DNA of 64,000 nt from Halomonas sp. MCCC 1A13316 (GCF_014931605.1 NZ_CP053382.1:3286001-3350000); one strand, 5' to 3'. Positions 8,517 through 16,861 are shown, counted from the first letter of the stretch. Notes: generated by a model from the sequence alone, not told the origin. Numbers and translations are program-made.

Positions 8517-9211
8517 GGCACCGCTTTCCGCTCGCCCAGCTGCCCGACACGCTCGGGCTTGCCCAGACGGAACCCTACGCCACGCACGGTCTCGATCACG
8601 CCGCTACCGAACTTGCGCCGCAGATGGTGGATGTGCACGTTGAGAGCGTTGCTCTCCACTTCCTCGTTCATGCCATAGAGGCTGTCCTTGAGCTGACCGG
8701 CGGACAGCACACTGCGCGGCGACTGCAAGAAGGTTTCCAGCAATACCAGCTCTCGCCGAGACAGCTCCACTGCCCGGCCATTCAGAGTGACCTCACGGGT
8801 CGTCGGGTCGAGGCACAAGGAGCCATGCTCAACGCAGGCCCGGGCTCGCCCGGCGACGCGTCGCAGCAAGGCCTGCAAGCGGGCGACCAGCTCATCCAGA
8901 TCGAATGGCTTGATCATGTAGTCATCCGCGCCGTCCTGCAGCCCCTGTACGCGATCGTTGACGGCATCGCGAGCAGTCAATACCAGAACCGGCAGGTCGA
9001 CTCCGGACGCTCGCCACTCTTCTAGCAGTGCCAGGCCATCACCGTCTGGCATTCCGCGATCGAGTATCACCGCATCGCTCGACACGGCCTCCAAGGCCGA
9101 ACGTGCCAAGGCCAGCGTCGGCACGTGGTCCACCACGAACCCATACAGACCCAGGCCGGCGCGAATCCCCGATGCCACCAGGTCATCATCCTCGACGAGC
9201 AACACATGCAT
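8513..9211 (-). CDS. OmpR-family response regulator, QseB/PmrA-like
   Basis: A 232-residue regulator: receiver domain (1-115) with the acidic pocket EDDD at 7-10, phospho-acceptor Asp51 and Lys101 in MIKPFDL, then a winged-helix DNA-binding domain (about 125-225) with NVHIHHLRRKFG and TVRGVGFRLG. It is the first gene of the operon with the kinase, tsdB and tsdA. A box ATTAAC-N5-GTTAAG lies 42 bp upstream of its start, and a matching box occurs before the TlpA-like gene, suggesting autoregulation plus control of the thiol genes. Confidence 0.92.
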   Translation of the reverse strand: MHVLLVEDDDLVASGIRAGLGLYGFVVDHVPTLALARSALEAVSSDAVILDRGMPDGDGLALLEEWRASGVDLPVLVLTARDAVNDRVQGLQDGADDYMIKPFDLDELVARLQALLRRVAGRARACVEHGSLCLDPTTREVTLNGRAVELSRRELVLLETFLQSPRSVLSAGQLKDSLYGMNEEVESNALNVHIHHLRRKFGSGVIETVRGVGFRLGKPERVGQLGERKAVP

Positions 9212-9252
9212 AATGGAACCTCAAGCGTTGTGCGACACCTTGCCACGTATTC

Positions 9253-9269
9253 ATTAACGCGGCGTTAAG
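9253..9269. promoter_or_regulatory. Candidate response-regulator box, ATTAAC-N5-GTTAAG
   Basis: Lies 42-58 bp before the response regulator start codon. It shares ATTAAC, spacing and a second TTAA half-site with the box at 3655-3671. Read as TTAA-N7-TTAA it is also partly palindromic. Autoregulation by the adjacent regulator is inferred. Confidence 0.5.
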
Positions 9270-9359
9270 CGGACGGAGGCGCTGCGCCCAGGCTGGCTAT
9301 CCATTGGTCGCAGTGGGCTCGTTCTGTTTCCCAGCCTGAAAGGAAACATGAACATAATC

Positions 9360-9773
9360 TCAGCCTCGAGAGGGAATCGCGCGTGCCAGGAACCAGCCCG
9401 CCACCATCGCCGCGAGCATGGCAAACAGCGGCGCGGTAAGACCGGCGATGGAAGCAATGGCCGGCCCGGGGCAGTAGCCCGAAAGCCCCCATCCGATGCC
9501 GAACAGGGCAGCTCCGCCGATCAGCCGGCCATCCAGATCCCGCCGAGTGGGCAGTTGAAAGGTTTCGCCGATCAAGGGGCGCTCGCGACGAAACACTAGT
9601 CGGTAACCAATGAAGGTCGTCACCACGGCCCCGCCGAGCACGAACATCAGGGTCGGATCCCACGCGCCGAAGAGATCGAGAAAGCCCAGCACGCGAGCCG
9701 GGTCGGTCATGCCGGCAAGCGCCAGGCCAAGGCCGAACAGCAGTCCGGCGATATAGCCCATGAACGTCTTCAT
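9360..9773 (-). CDS. YeeE/YedE-type sulfur transporter subunit (DUF6691, PmpB-like half)
   Basis: A 137-residue membrane protein with four likely helices. It carries [11 protein letters not shown], the Cys-containing motif of the second half of split YeeE/YedE transporters, which pass thiosulfate or other reduced sulfur across the inner membrane. The start is the ATG before [11 protein letters not shown] at 9773; it overlaps the stop of the partner gene by 4 bp. Last gene of the persulfide dioxygenase-sulP-yeeE pair operon. Confidence 0.8.
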   Translation of the reverse strand: MKTFMGYIAGLLFGLGLALAGMTDPARVLGFLDLFGAWDPTLMFVLGGAVVTTFIGYRLVFRRERPLIGETFQLPTRRDLDGRLIGGAALFGIGWGLSGYCPGPAIASIAGLTAPLFAMLAAMVAGWFLARAIPSRG

Positions 9774-10231
9774 GCCCCACCTCCAATGACGTGCCGCACC
9801 ACAAAGACGGTGACGATGGCGCATACCAGGAAGGTTGCGGTTGCCACCATCGAGCGGGGCGACAGCCGCGCCAGGCCACAGACACCGTGGCCGCTGGTGC
9901 AGCCGCTACCCAGGCCGGTTCCGACCCCGACCAACAGGCCAGCCACGAGCATGAGCCCCACGCCACCAGCGGGCTCGCCGACCACCGCTCCCGGCACCCC
10001 GGCTACATTGCCCAGGCCACCGCCGAGCGCCATGAGCAGCAGCGGGCCGCTGACCAGGCCCAGCACGAAGGCCACGCGCCAGGAGCTGTCCCCCTTGGGC
10101 AAGGTCGTCACCAGGCTACCGACGATGCCACTGATACCGGCGATACGCCCCAGCGTCGCCATCAGCCAGACGGCGGACAGTCCAATGAGTACGCCACCGG
10201 CCAGCCCTTGCAGACTTGCGCTCCAATCCAC
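9770..10231 (-). CDS. YeeE/YedE-type sulfur transporter subunit (PmpA-like half)
   Basis: A 153-residue membrane protein with the motif [12 protein letters not shown], the substrate-path cysteine signature of YeeE/YedE proteins. The start is a GTG at 10231 (encoding VDWSASLQG), preceded by GGGAGG at a proper distance; earlier in-frame starts would overlap the sulP gene. It is coupled by a 4-bp overlap to the second half at 9360-9773. The pair is typical of sulfide or persulfide detoxification operons. Substrate not provable here. Confidence 0.8.
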   Translation of the reverse strand: MDWSASLQGLAGGVLIGLSAVWLMATLGRIAGISGIVGSLVTTLPKGDSSWRVAFVLGLVSGPLLLMALGGGLGNVAGVPGAVVGEPAGGVGLMLVAGLLVGVGTGLGSGCTSGHGVCGLARLSPRSMVATATFLVCAIVTVFVVRHVIGGGA

Positions 10232-10256
10232 GTCGTTCCTCCCGTTTCTCTCAGAT

Positions 10257-12029
10257 TCATTCAGCCCGAATTGCCAGCGGTGCGGACTCCCCCCCACCGC
10301 AAGACGTTCCGGGGTATTGCGTTTCGCCGCGCAGGTAACGCCAGGCATCGAAGGTGCTTAAAAACACCATGCCCGTCATGTCATGACAGAAGTCGGTGTG
10401 CTTCAGCCGATCCATCACCGGCCCCTTGACCTCCGCCAGGTGCAGCTTGACCCCAGCGTCCCGCAAGCGGGTATTGATCGCCTCCAGGCTCTCCAATGCC
10501 GAGGCATCGATCCTGTTGACTGCCTGGCAGGCCAACACGATGTGCTCAAGCCCAGGCTCTCGCGCCGCCAGCGACATCACCAGGTCTTCCAAGTAGCGTG
10601 AGTTGGCGAAGTAAAGACTCTCGTCGACCCGCAATATGGCAAGGTGCGGGTCTGTTTCGACATGATGCCGCTTGACGTTACGAAAGTGCTCGGTACCCGG
10701 CACCCGGCCCACCACCGCACTGTGGGGACGGCTAGTGTTGTAGAGATGCAGCGCCAGTGACAGCCCCACCCCGGCGAGGATGCCGCTCTCCACCCCGTGG
10801 CCGAGAGTCACGCCGATGGTGGCGAGCATGGCCAGGGCATCGGAGCGTGAGTAATTCCAGGTGTGGCGAATGGCCTTGAAGTCCACCAGCGAAAGCACGG
10901 CCACGATGATGGTCGCTGCCAGAGTGGCGATCGGCAGGTAGGCAATCAGTGGAGTCAACAGCAGCGCGGCGACGGCTATGCCCACCGCGGTGAAAGCGCC
11001 AGCGGCCGGCGTCTCGGCCCCCGCATCGAAGTTGACTACCGAACGGGCGAAGCCTCCGGTGACCGGCATACCGCCAGTCAGGGACGCAGCGATATTCGAT
11101 GTGCCCAGGCCTACCAGTTCCTGGTCAGGATCAATGCGCTGGCGCCGCTTGGCGGCGAGGGTTTGCCCCACCGAGACCGACTCGACGAAGCCGATCACAC
11201 TGATTAAAAGCGCCGCCATGAAGAGTTCGCGCCACAGCGCCAGTTCAAGACTCGGCAGCGCCAGTGGCGGCAGGCCAGCGGGCACTTCACCCACCACGGC
11301 CACGCCCCGTGCATCCAGGCCCAGCCCCCAGGTGACCAGGGTGGTGACGGCAACGGCAAGTATCGGCGCAGCCTTGGTCAGCATGTCCGCCGGACGTTCG
11401 GGCACGCCCAGCTTGCTCAGACCGGGCTTGAGCCAGCGGCGCGCAACATGGAGAAACGCCAGAACGGCGAGGCCAATGACAAGCGTAGTCCCGTTAACAG
11501 CTCCCAAGCTGCCGCTCAAGCTGGCCAGCAGCTCCAGAAGGTTATGGCCGCTGGCCTCCACCCCCAGCACATGCTTGAACTGACTGGCGGCAATGATGAG
11601 CCCCGAAGCGGTAATGAACCCCGAGATGACCGGATGACTGAGAAAGTTGGCCAGAAACCCCAGCCGTGCGATTCCCATCAGGGTGAGAATCAGCCCCGAC
11701 ATCAGCGCCAGCACCAGTGCCGCACCAAGGTACTCCGACGAGCCCTGGGGAGCTATCTGCCCAACCGCCGCCGCGGTCATCAGCGACACCACCGCCACCG
11801 GCCCCACCGCCAAGGTTCGGCTGGTGCCGAACACGGCATAGACCACCAATGGCGCAATACTGGCGTAGAGCCCAACTTCGGGTGGCAGACCGGCCAGCAT
11901 GGCATAGGCCAGCGACTGCGGGATCAGCATGATGGTCACGATGACCGCTGCCAGCAGGTCGTTGGACAAGGTGGCACGCCCGTAACCCGGCAGCCACTGA
12001 AGGATCGGCAGGTAACGCTTGGGATTCAC
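10257..12029 (-). CDS. SulP-family anion (sulfate) permease with STAS domain
   Basis: A 590-residue inner-membrane transporter. The transmembrane core (about 20-420) has the SulP segment [20 protein letters not shown] near residue 40, and a cytoplasmic STAS domain follows (about 445-560) with [15 protein letters not shown]. The family moves sulfate, bicarbonate or other anions. It lies 10 bp after the persulfide-dioxygenase-like gene and 25 bp before the YeeE pair. In this context export of sulfite or sulfate made by persulfide oxidation is plausible, but uptake cannot be excluded. Confidence 0.85.
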   Translation of the reverse strand: MNPKRYLPILQWLPGYGRATLSNDLLAAVIVTIMLIPQSLAYAMLAGLPPEVGLYASIAPLVVYAVFGTSRTLAVGPVAVVSLMTAAAVGQIAPQGSSEYLGAALVLALMSGLILTLMGIARLGFLANFLSHPVISGFITASGLIIAASQFKHVLGVEASGHNLLELLASLSGSLGAVNGTTLVIGLAVLAFLHVARRWLKPGLSKLGVPERPADMLTKAAPILAVAVTTLVTWGLGLDARGVAVVGEVPAGLPPLALPSLELALWRELFMAALLISVIGFVESVSVGQTLAAKRRQRIDPDQELVGLGTSNIAASLTGGMPVTGGFARSVVNFDAGAETPAAGAFTAVGIAVAALLLTPLIAYLPIATLAATIIVAVLSLVDFKAIRHTWNYSRSDALAMLATIGVTLGHGVESGILAGVGLSLALHLYNTSRPHSAVVGRVPGTEHFRNVKRHHVETDPHLAILRVDESLYFANSRYLEDLVMSLAAREPGLEHIVLACQAVNRIDASALESLEAINTRLRDAGVKLHLAEVKGPVMDRLKHTDFCHDMTGMVFLSTFDAWRYLRGETQYPGTSCGGGESAPLAIRAE

Positions 12030-12039
12030 CCGGTTGTCC

Positions 12040-12936
12040 TCAAAACTTGTTGATCGGCACCTTGAGATAAACCTGGCCGTTGTCCTCGGGCGGGGGCATG
12101 TGGCCGGCGCGCATGTTGACCTGTACCGACGGCAGGATCAGACGCGGCATATCGAGGGTGGCGTCACGCTCGGTGCGCATCCTGACGAACTCCTCCTCGC
12201 TGATGCCTTCGTGCACGTGAACGTTATGGGCACGCTGCTCGGCCACGGTGGTCTCGTGCTGGTACTCCTCGCGTTCCGGCGCCTTGTAGTCATGACACAG
12301 GAAGAGTCGCGTCTCGCCCGGTAGCGCCAGCACCTTCTGAATGGATTGAAACAGGGTGCGGGCATCGCCACCGGGGAAATCGCAGCGGGCCGTACCGTAG
12401 TCGGGCATGAACAAGGTGTCGCCGACGAAGGCGGCATCGCCGATGACGTAGGTCAGGCAGGCCGGCGTATGCCCCGGCGTATGCAATACCCGTCCTTCCA
12501 GATTGCCGATGGTGAAGGTATCGCCCTCCTCGAAGAGACGATCGAACTGGCTGCCGTCGCGGGCGAATTCGGTTCCCGCATTGAATGCCTTGCCGAAGAC
12601 GTCCTGCACCACAGTAATGTTGGCACCAATGCCGGTCTTGCCGCCCAGCTTCTCGTGCAGGTAGGGCGCGGCGGAGAGATGGTCGGCGTGTACGTGGGTT
12701 TCGAGGATCCACTCGACCTGCAACCCCTCGCGCTGAATGAAGTCGATGATCGCGTCGGCAGAGCGCACGTCGGTCCTGCCGGCGGCGTAGTCAAAGTCAA
12801 GAACCGAGTCGAGAATCGCACAGGCATTGCTCTGAGGATCTCGCACCACATAGCTGAAGGTGTTGGTCGGTTCGTCGAAGAAGTGTGTCACGATGGGGTT
12901 TCCCGCGGGATACGACGCTTCTAATGGCTGAGTCAT
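12040..12936 (-). CDS. MBL-fold hydrolase, persulfide dioxygenase-like (Blh type)
   Basis: A 298-residue metallo-beta-lactamase-fold protein with metal motif HVHADH at 81-86, then TPGHTPAC and DTLFMPDYGTARCDFPGGDA. The last two segments match the Blh/ETHE1-like group that oxidises glutathione persulfide to sulfite. It is first in an operon with sulP and two YeeE genes, the same content as BigR-controlled sulfide operons of Xylella and Agrobacterium. GGAGG lies 7 nt before the ATG, and the promoter region has a strong palindrome. No bigR-type ArsR gene is adjacent. Confidence 0.82.
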   Translation of the reverse strand: MTQPLEASYPAGNPIVTHFFDEPTNTFSYVVRDPQSNACAILDSVLDFDYAAGRTDVRSADAIIDFIQREGLQVEWILETHVHADHLSAAPYLHEKLGGKTGIGANITVVQDVFGKAFNAGTEFARDGSQFDRLFEEGDTFTIGNLEGRVLHTPGHTPACLTYVIGDAAFVGDTLFMPDYGTARCDFPGGDARTLFQSIQKVLALPGETRLFLCHDYKAPEREEYQHETTVAEQRAHNVHVHEGISEEEFVRMRTERDATLDMPRLILPSVQVNMRAGHMPPPEDNGQVYLKVPINKF

Positions 12937-12994
12937 TGCGATACCTCCGTTACCGTCATGCGCTACTGCTGAGACAGTGTAAAAGAAATTTAGT

Positions 12995-13020
12995 TTTATA
13001 GATATATCGTTTCGATATAT
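12995..13020 (-). promoter_or_regulatory. Promoter -10 and palindromic operator of the persulfide operon
   Basis: On the minus strand a -10 element TATAAA (12995-13000) lies next to a perfect inverted repeat, ATATATCG-TTT-CGATATAT at 13002-13020 (plus-strand reading). The palindrome thus covers the usual spacer between -35 and -10, where a repressor would block RNA polymerase. AT-rich palindromes in this position are known for BigR/SqrR-type ArsR repressors that sense persulfide. The cognate regulator is not in this window. Confidence 0.6.
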
Positions 13021-13167
13021 TCAGGCCATTTTCGATGCCTCCTCCCGAGGTCTATCCCAACCCGGCCACTCAATCCCAGGCAGCCTCTTCCAGGGCATCG
13101 AGAGGGTTTTCAAGTAGCGTTTGCCGTTGGTCTCGGGCTCACACTGGAGCGTCGACTGTGGCCAGTC

Positions 13168-13188
13168 GGCCCCGGCAATGCCGGGGCC
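13168..13188. terminator. GC-rich stem-loop after the peroxiredoxin remnant
   Basis: GGCCCCGGC pairs with GCCGGGGCC around AAT. It lies 13 bp beyond the stop of the peroxiredoxin remnant on the minus strand. No T-run follows on either strand. Confidence 0.4.
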
Positions 13189-13200
13189 TGAGGAACGGTC

Positions 13201-13596
13201 TTACAGTGCCTTCTTGCAGAAGTACCAGTCGGTGTATTCGTAACCCTGCTCCTTGCGTGCCGCGGCATCCGCTACGGTGTGCGGCGGCGGTACGATGACC
13301 GGCTCGCCCGGCTGCCAGGCCTCGGGCGTGGCCACGCCATGCTCGTCGCTGGTCTGCAGCGCCTTGACCAGGCGCAATACCTCGTCGATGGAGCGGCCGT
13401 TGCTCATCGGGTAGTAGATCATGGCGCGCAGGACACCCTCGGGATCGATGATGAAGGTGGCGCGCACCGCGGAGGTGTCGCTGGCCCCCGGCTGCACCAT
13501 GCCGTAGGCATTGGCTACCTTCATCTGCAGGTCCTCGATGATCGGGAAGGGAATCTCGACGCCGAAATTCTCCTTGATGCTGCGTGTCCAGTTGCT
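13201..13596 (-). pseudogene. 5'-truncated 1-Cys peroxiredoxin (Prx6/AhpC-TSA family)
   Basis: About 132 codons that match the C-terminal part of Prx6-type peroxiredoxins: NWTRSIKENFGVEIPFPIIED, the ATFIIDPEG strand, the YYPMSNGRSIDEVLR segment and a C-terminal TDWYFCKKAL. The N-terminal half with the peroxidatic cysteine is missing. Upstream of about 13596 the frame reads into Arg-rich nonsense and a TAG at 13642-13644, with no plausible start. Only an internal ATG at 13524 could start a 107-residue fragment. It is probably a deletion remnant; an intact copy may exist elsewhere. Confidence 0.8.
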
Positions 13597-13663
13597 TGCT
13601 ACGAAAAGGCGCCGCCGCCGGAAGCGATAGCGCCTTGGAACCTACTGAGCTTCGCCCGCGTGG

Positions 13664-13858
13664 TTACTTCTTTGAAAGCTTACAGGTGTTGATACCCAAC
13701 AGCTGGTAGGCCGGGCAGAAGTTGAACAGCCCCGTCGCCAGCGGCAATATGCCGATCCAGCCCCAGGCGCCGATCGCGCCGGTCAAAACCAGACCGATCA
13801 GAACGGCCCCGACCACGATCCGCAGGATCTTGTCGATACCGCCTACATTGCTTTTCAT
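13664..13858 (-). CDS. DUF2892-family inner-membrane protein
   Basis: A 64-residue protein starting MKSNVGGIDKILR, with two hydrophobic helices (about 13-30 and 34-50) and the NFCPAYQLLGINTC ending typical of DUF2892, the membrane half of YgaP-like rhodaneses. GGAGGTG lies 8 nt before the ATG. Stand-alone DUF2892 proteins are often encoded beside rhodanese and sulfide genes, as here. Two Cys residues (about 49 and 60) are conserved in the family; their role is not known to me. Confidence 0.85.
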   Translation of the reverse strand: MKSNVGGIDKILRIVVGAVLIGLVLTGAIGAWGWIGILPLATGLFNFCPAYQLLGINTCKLSKK

Positions 13859-13880
13859 AAAAGTGCACCTCCGGGTCAGA

Positions 13881-14261
13881 TCAGAAACTGAAAACGGGCA
13901 TATTTGGGTCACGCATCATCTCAGCCACAGGACCCGGGGAAGCCACACCGACACCTTCGCGCAGGTCCTCCTGCTCGTGCTCGCTGTTGGGTAGGTAGAT
14001 GGCACACACATCCACGCTGGCTCCGTTGTCCATCAGCTTCTGCAAAATGCCTTCCGGCTTGACCTGCCCCGCAGGATTGCTCGGTGGAGTCGCAATGGCT
14101 TCTGCGCTGGAATACCCTTCGACGGCGAGATCACCGGCTGCATCGCACAGCAGGATCGACAGATCGGTGCCCTGCTCCTGCATGGCATTCGACAGGATCA
14201 TCGCCATGCCCTGGGTCTGCAGCGAATCGCTGGTGAGAATCACAAGCACTTTGTCATGCAT
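13881..14261 (-). CDS. DsrE-like protein
   Basis: A 126-residue soluble protein beginning MHDKVLVILTSDSLQTQGMA, with the alpha/beta pattern of the DsrE/DsrF-like sulfur-relay family and a Cys in SILLCDAAGD (about 55) and in SVDVCAIYLP (about 98). The latter is at the position of the active Cys of many DsrE-like proteins. It is 22 bp upstream of the DUF2892 gene and downstream of the rhodanese on the same strand. A longer start is possible but would lack a ribosome site. A persulfide carrier role is inferred from neighbours. Confidence 0.75.
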   Translation of the reverse strand: MHDKVLVILTSDSLQTQGMAMILSNAMQEQGTDLSILLCDAAGDLAVEGYSSAEAIATPPSNPAGQVKPEGILQKLMDNGASVDVCAIYLPNSEHEQEDLREGVGVASPGPVAEMMRDPNMPVFSF

Positions 14262-14353
14262 CGCCCCACCACCGTGGCTATCGGCCACCGCCATACCCCC
14301 CATACAATGGCACCTGCCGCAACCGCTGCCACCAGGCTCGACTTGAACGTCAT
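14240..14353 (-). CDS. Putative 37-residue membrane peptide overlapping the DsrE-like gene
   Basis: Starts at an ATG with an excellent ribosome site (GAGGAGG, 7 nt spacing) and encodes a basic N-terminus, a hydrophobic stretch SSLVAAVAAGAIVWGVW (5-21) and a short tail. It ends 22 bp inside the DsrE-like gene in another frame. It may be a real small membrane protein that couples translation to DsrE, or the remains of a signal anchor separated from DsrE by a frameshift. No family recognised. Confidence 0.4.
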   Translation of the reverse strand: MTFKSSLVAAVAAGAIVWGVWRWPIATVVGRCMTKCL

Positions 14354-14433
14354 TGGTTAGCCTCCTCTTCACTATGCAGTCATTGATTGAGTTGCCGTTT
14401 ACCATTAACGATTATCGACCAGGCGGGCACGAG

Positions 14434-15003
14434 TCACTGTGCCGGCCGCCAGGCCACGTCGGGATCGATGTCGTAGCTCCACGGCAGTCCGGAGTTCCTC
14501 CATCCGTTGACGGCGCGGACTCCCTTCGAATCGCCCTCGCCGAGCTTGCCGCCCTCGAAGCCATCGGTGACCGAGTAGACTTCGCTGAAGCCCATCCCGG
14601 CGATGGCATCAGCCGCTGGTGCGCTGCGGGTCGAGCCCGAGCGGCACATGACGATAATGGGATCGTCCTCGGCTACGCCCAGGGCATCCAGCTGCGCCTG
14701 CACTTGGTTGTTGAAAGCAGCGTTCTTGACCATCGGCCATGTCTTTGCTTCTTCATCGAAATTGTCGCGGTCCGCCAGCACCCAGGGCACATGAATGTCT
14801 GTTGACTCAGCGAAGCCGGTAAACTTGATCTCGATCGGGTCGCGAACGTCTATCAGTAGCGCCCGCTCGTTCGCCTCGAGAAGCTCGTAAGCCTCCGCTG
14901 CGGTGACATAAAGCCCAAGCTGAGTCTCCCGATAGGCCTCAGCTTCCTGGGCTACGGCATGTCCTGCAGAGATCATTCCGGACAGCAGACCGATAGTTAG
15001 CAA
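14434..15003 (-). CDS. Secreted rhodanese-domain protein
   Basis: A single rhodanese domain with active-site loop CRSGSTR (Cys at about residue 124 from the TTG start) and a hydrophobic signal segment (TIGLLSGMISAGHAVAQ) that points to the periplasm. Rhodaneses transfer sulfane sulfur to thiol or cyanide acceptors. The frame opens at a TTG (15001-15003) set directly against the purine run, a poor initiation site. An ATG at 15017 has a better ribosome site (AGAGGA, 7 nt) but is thrown out of frame by a run of seven G (15007-15013). With eight or five G it would give a better signal peptide. It heads the DsrE/DUF2892 cluster and has an FNR-type box upstream. Confidence 0.8.
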   Translation of the reverse strand: MLTIGLLSGMISAGHAVAQEAEAYRETQLGLYVTAAEAYELLEANERALLIDVRDPIEIKFTGFAESTDIHVPWVLADRDNFDEEAKTWPMVKNAAFNNQVQAQLDALGVAEDDPIIVMCRSGSTRSAPAADAIAGMGFSEVYSVTDGFEGGKLGEGDSKGVRAVNGWRNSGLPWSYDIDPDVAWRPAQ

Positions 15004-15017
15004 CCTCCCCCCCTCAT

Positions 15018-15451
15018 AACCTAATCCTCTAAGTAAATAACTTAATTTAAAAATAGAGCATCAGGTAAGCATTGGCATGTGTCATGTGGCCGCATCTTGA
15101 TTCGGATCAAGAAAATAAACGGCATGTGAATCCATTCGGATCTGCTCGCTCGACTTGCCACTTCAGCTCTTGGCGACGAGGCTGAAAATCTCGATGAGAT
15201 GGTGTCGTTAAGGGAAGGGGCTGAACCAACTCGATGCGGCCGCTGGCTGGGGCAGCAGCGCCTCTCAGCCGGCCTCTTCGGCAGGTGGTCCGAACAGCCT
15301 GATGGTGAGGCGCACACAACACCGCCGACTGCATCTGGACGATGAAGAGCTGGGCAATCAGCAGCGACGCCTCTTCACCTTCTTGCCTTATGGCAGGGTG
15401 TGCTTGCTGGCCACCGCTGGCGTGGCGGCAGCCTGTCGCGCCAGCACTTGT
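15018..15451. other. Intergenic region of 434 bp between rhodanese and beta-CASP genes
   Basis: The part next to the rhodanese start is AT-rich and carries the FNR/ANR-like box and probable promoter. From about 15111 to 15451 the DNA is GC-rich, and one plus-strand frame stays open to a TAG at about 15448, but I recognise no protein in any frame. It could be decayed coding sequence. No tRNA or clear terminator seen. Confidence 0.5.
15097..15110. promoter_or_regulatory. Perfect FNR/ANR box, TTGAT-N4-ATCAA
   Basis: TTGATTCGGATCAA matches the FNR/ANR consensus without mismatch. Its centre is about 86 bp upstream of the ATG at 15017 that probably starts the rhodanese gene, consistent with activation of the rhodanese-DsrE-DUF2892 cluster under low oxygen. 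The next gene on the other side faces away. Confidence 0.7.
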
Positions 15452-16861
15452 CTATAGCTCGATGCGATCGTCGAAGGCAGGGATTTCGGCCTCGATGCCG
15501 CTCTCGGCCAGGGCGGACTGCAGCACCTCTTGGGCTCCGGGTTCGCCGTGCACCAGATAAAAGCGAGGTTTGTCTCGGAAGGCACCGGCCCAGCCGATCA
15601 GCTGGCTCTGCCCGGCATGGGCGGAGAAACCACCGATCGTGTGCACCTTGGCCTTTACCGCCAGGTCCTGCCCCAGCACGCGCACCCGCTCGGCACCGTC
15701 GACGAGCTGGCGCCCCAGGGTGCCGGCAGCCTGGAAGCCGACGATAACCAACCGGGTGTTGGACTTCTCGAGGTTGTAGCGGAAATGGTGAACGATGCGA
15801 CCACCGGTACACATGCCGGCCCCGGCGATGATAATGGCCCCACCGTGGATACGATTGATCGCCATGGACTCTTCTACCGTGCGCGTCATGCGCAGAATCG
15901 GCAGGTAGCGGCTGGTGTCGCCACTGGCAGCGATGTTGAGCACCTTGAGGTCATCGGCGTCTAACGACTTGCGCGCACGATGGTAGAGCTCGGTGACCTT
16001 GATCGCCATTGGGCTATCGAGGAACACCATCTGCTGGCGCAGCCGCCCCTCGTGATAGAGCACGCTCAGGTGATAGAGGATCTCCTGGGTGCGACCCACG
16101 GCAAAAGCGGGGATGAGCACGTTGCCACCGCTGGCGTGGGCCTCTTCCAGTACCTGGGCGAACTCCTCGAGTGTCTCATCGAGCGGCCGATGGTCTCGGT
16201 CGCCGTAGGTACTCTCCATCAGCACCAGATCGGCGTCATATAGCTTGGCCGGCTCCTTCATAAGTACCGAACTGGGGTTGCCCAGGTCCCCGGAGAAGAC
16301 GAGGCGTTTCGTTTGTCCTCCGGAGGGCACCGACAGTTCGACGATCCCCGAGCCCAGAATATGGCCCGCATCGTGATAGGTCAGGGACACGCCACCGGGC
16401 AGGGTGATGGGCTGACCGTAGCCGTGGGAGCTGCACAGCTTCAGCGTGCGCTCGACATCCTCCAGCTCATAGAGCGGCTCGACCAGGGGCCTGCCGTGGC
16501 GCTTGCGCCATTTGTTCTCCCACTCGACGTCCTTGGCCATGATGAAGGCGGCGTCCTCAAGCATGATATCGAGGAGGTCGCGTGTGCCGCGAGTGCAGTG
16601 TATCGGCCCGTCGTACCCCTCCCGAACCAGCTTGGGTAACAGCCCGGCATGATCCAGGTGACCGTGGGAGATCACCACCGCATCGAGCTGCTTCGCCAAG
16701 GCGCCGAACGGCACGGCATTGTCGGTATCCGCTTGTCTGCCGCCCTGATGCAGGCCGCACTCCAACAGGATGCGATAAGTGCGGTCGTCCCCCTCCACTT
16801 CGATCAGATAGCGCGAGCCGGTGACCTCCTTGACCGCGCCTTGGAAGGTGAGTGTCGACAT
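15452..16861 (-). CDS. MBL-fold beta-CASP ribonuclease (CPSF-like)
   Basis: A 469-residue cytoplasmic metallohydrolase: zinc motif HGHLDH (about 65-70), DAGHILGSG (about 165), SGDLG, and the beta-CASP features STYGDRDH, PAFAVGRTQEI, AGAGMCTGGRIVHH and GGFSAHAGQ with a C-terminal HGEP. Such proteins are predicted RNA endo/exonucleases, related to the TTHA0252 RNase. AAGGAG stands 7 nt before the ATG. It stands alone; its RNA targets are unknown. Confidence 0.88.
   Translation of the reverse strand: MSTLTFQGAVKEVTGSRYLIEVEGDDRTYRILLECGLHQGGRQADTDNAVPFGALAKQLDAVVISHGHLDHAGLLPKLVREGYDGPIHCTRGTRDLLDIMLEDAAFIMAKDVEWENKWRKRHGRPLVEPLYELEDVERTLKLCSSHGYGQPITLPGGVSLTYHDAGHILGSGIVELSVPSGGQTKRLVFSGDLGNPSSVLMKEPAKLYDADLVLMESTYGDRDHRPLDETLEEFAQVLEEAHASGGNVLIPAFAVGRTQEILYHLSVLYHEGRLRQQMVFLDSPMAIKVTELYHRARKSLDADDLKVLNIAASGDTSRYLPILRMTRTVEESMAINRIHGGAIIIAGAGMCTGGRIVHHFRYNLEKSNTRLVIVGFQAAGTLGRQLVDGAERVRVLGQDLAVKAKVHTIGGFSAHAGQSQLIGWAGAFRDKPRFYLVHGEPGAQEVLQSALAESGIEAEIPAFDDRIEL

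Noticed and set aside
13164..13190. Insertion sequence end beside the peroxiredoxin remnant
   Set aside because: The strong inverted repeat there has no partner and no transposase or target duplication nearby; a stem-loop is the simpler reading.
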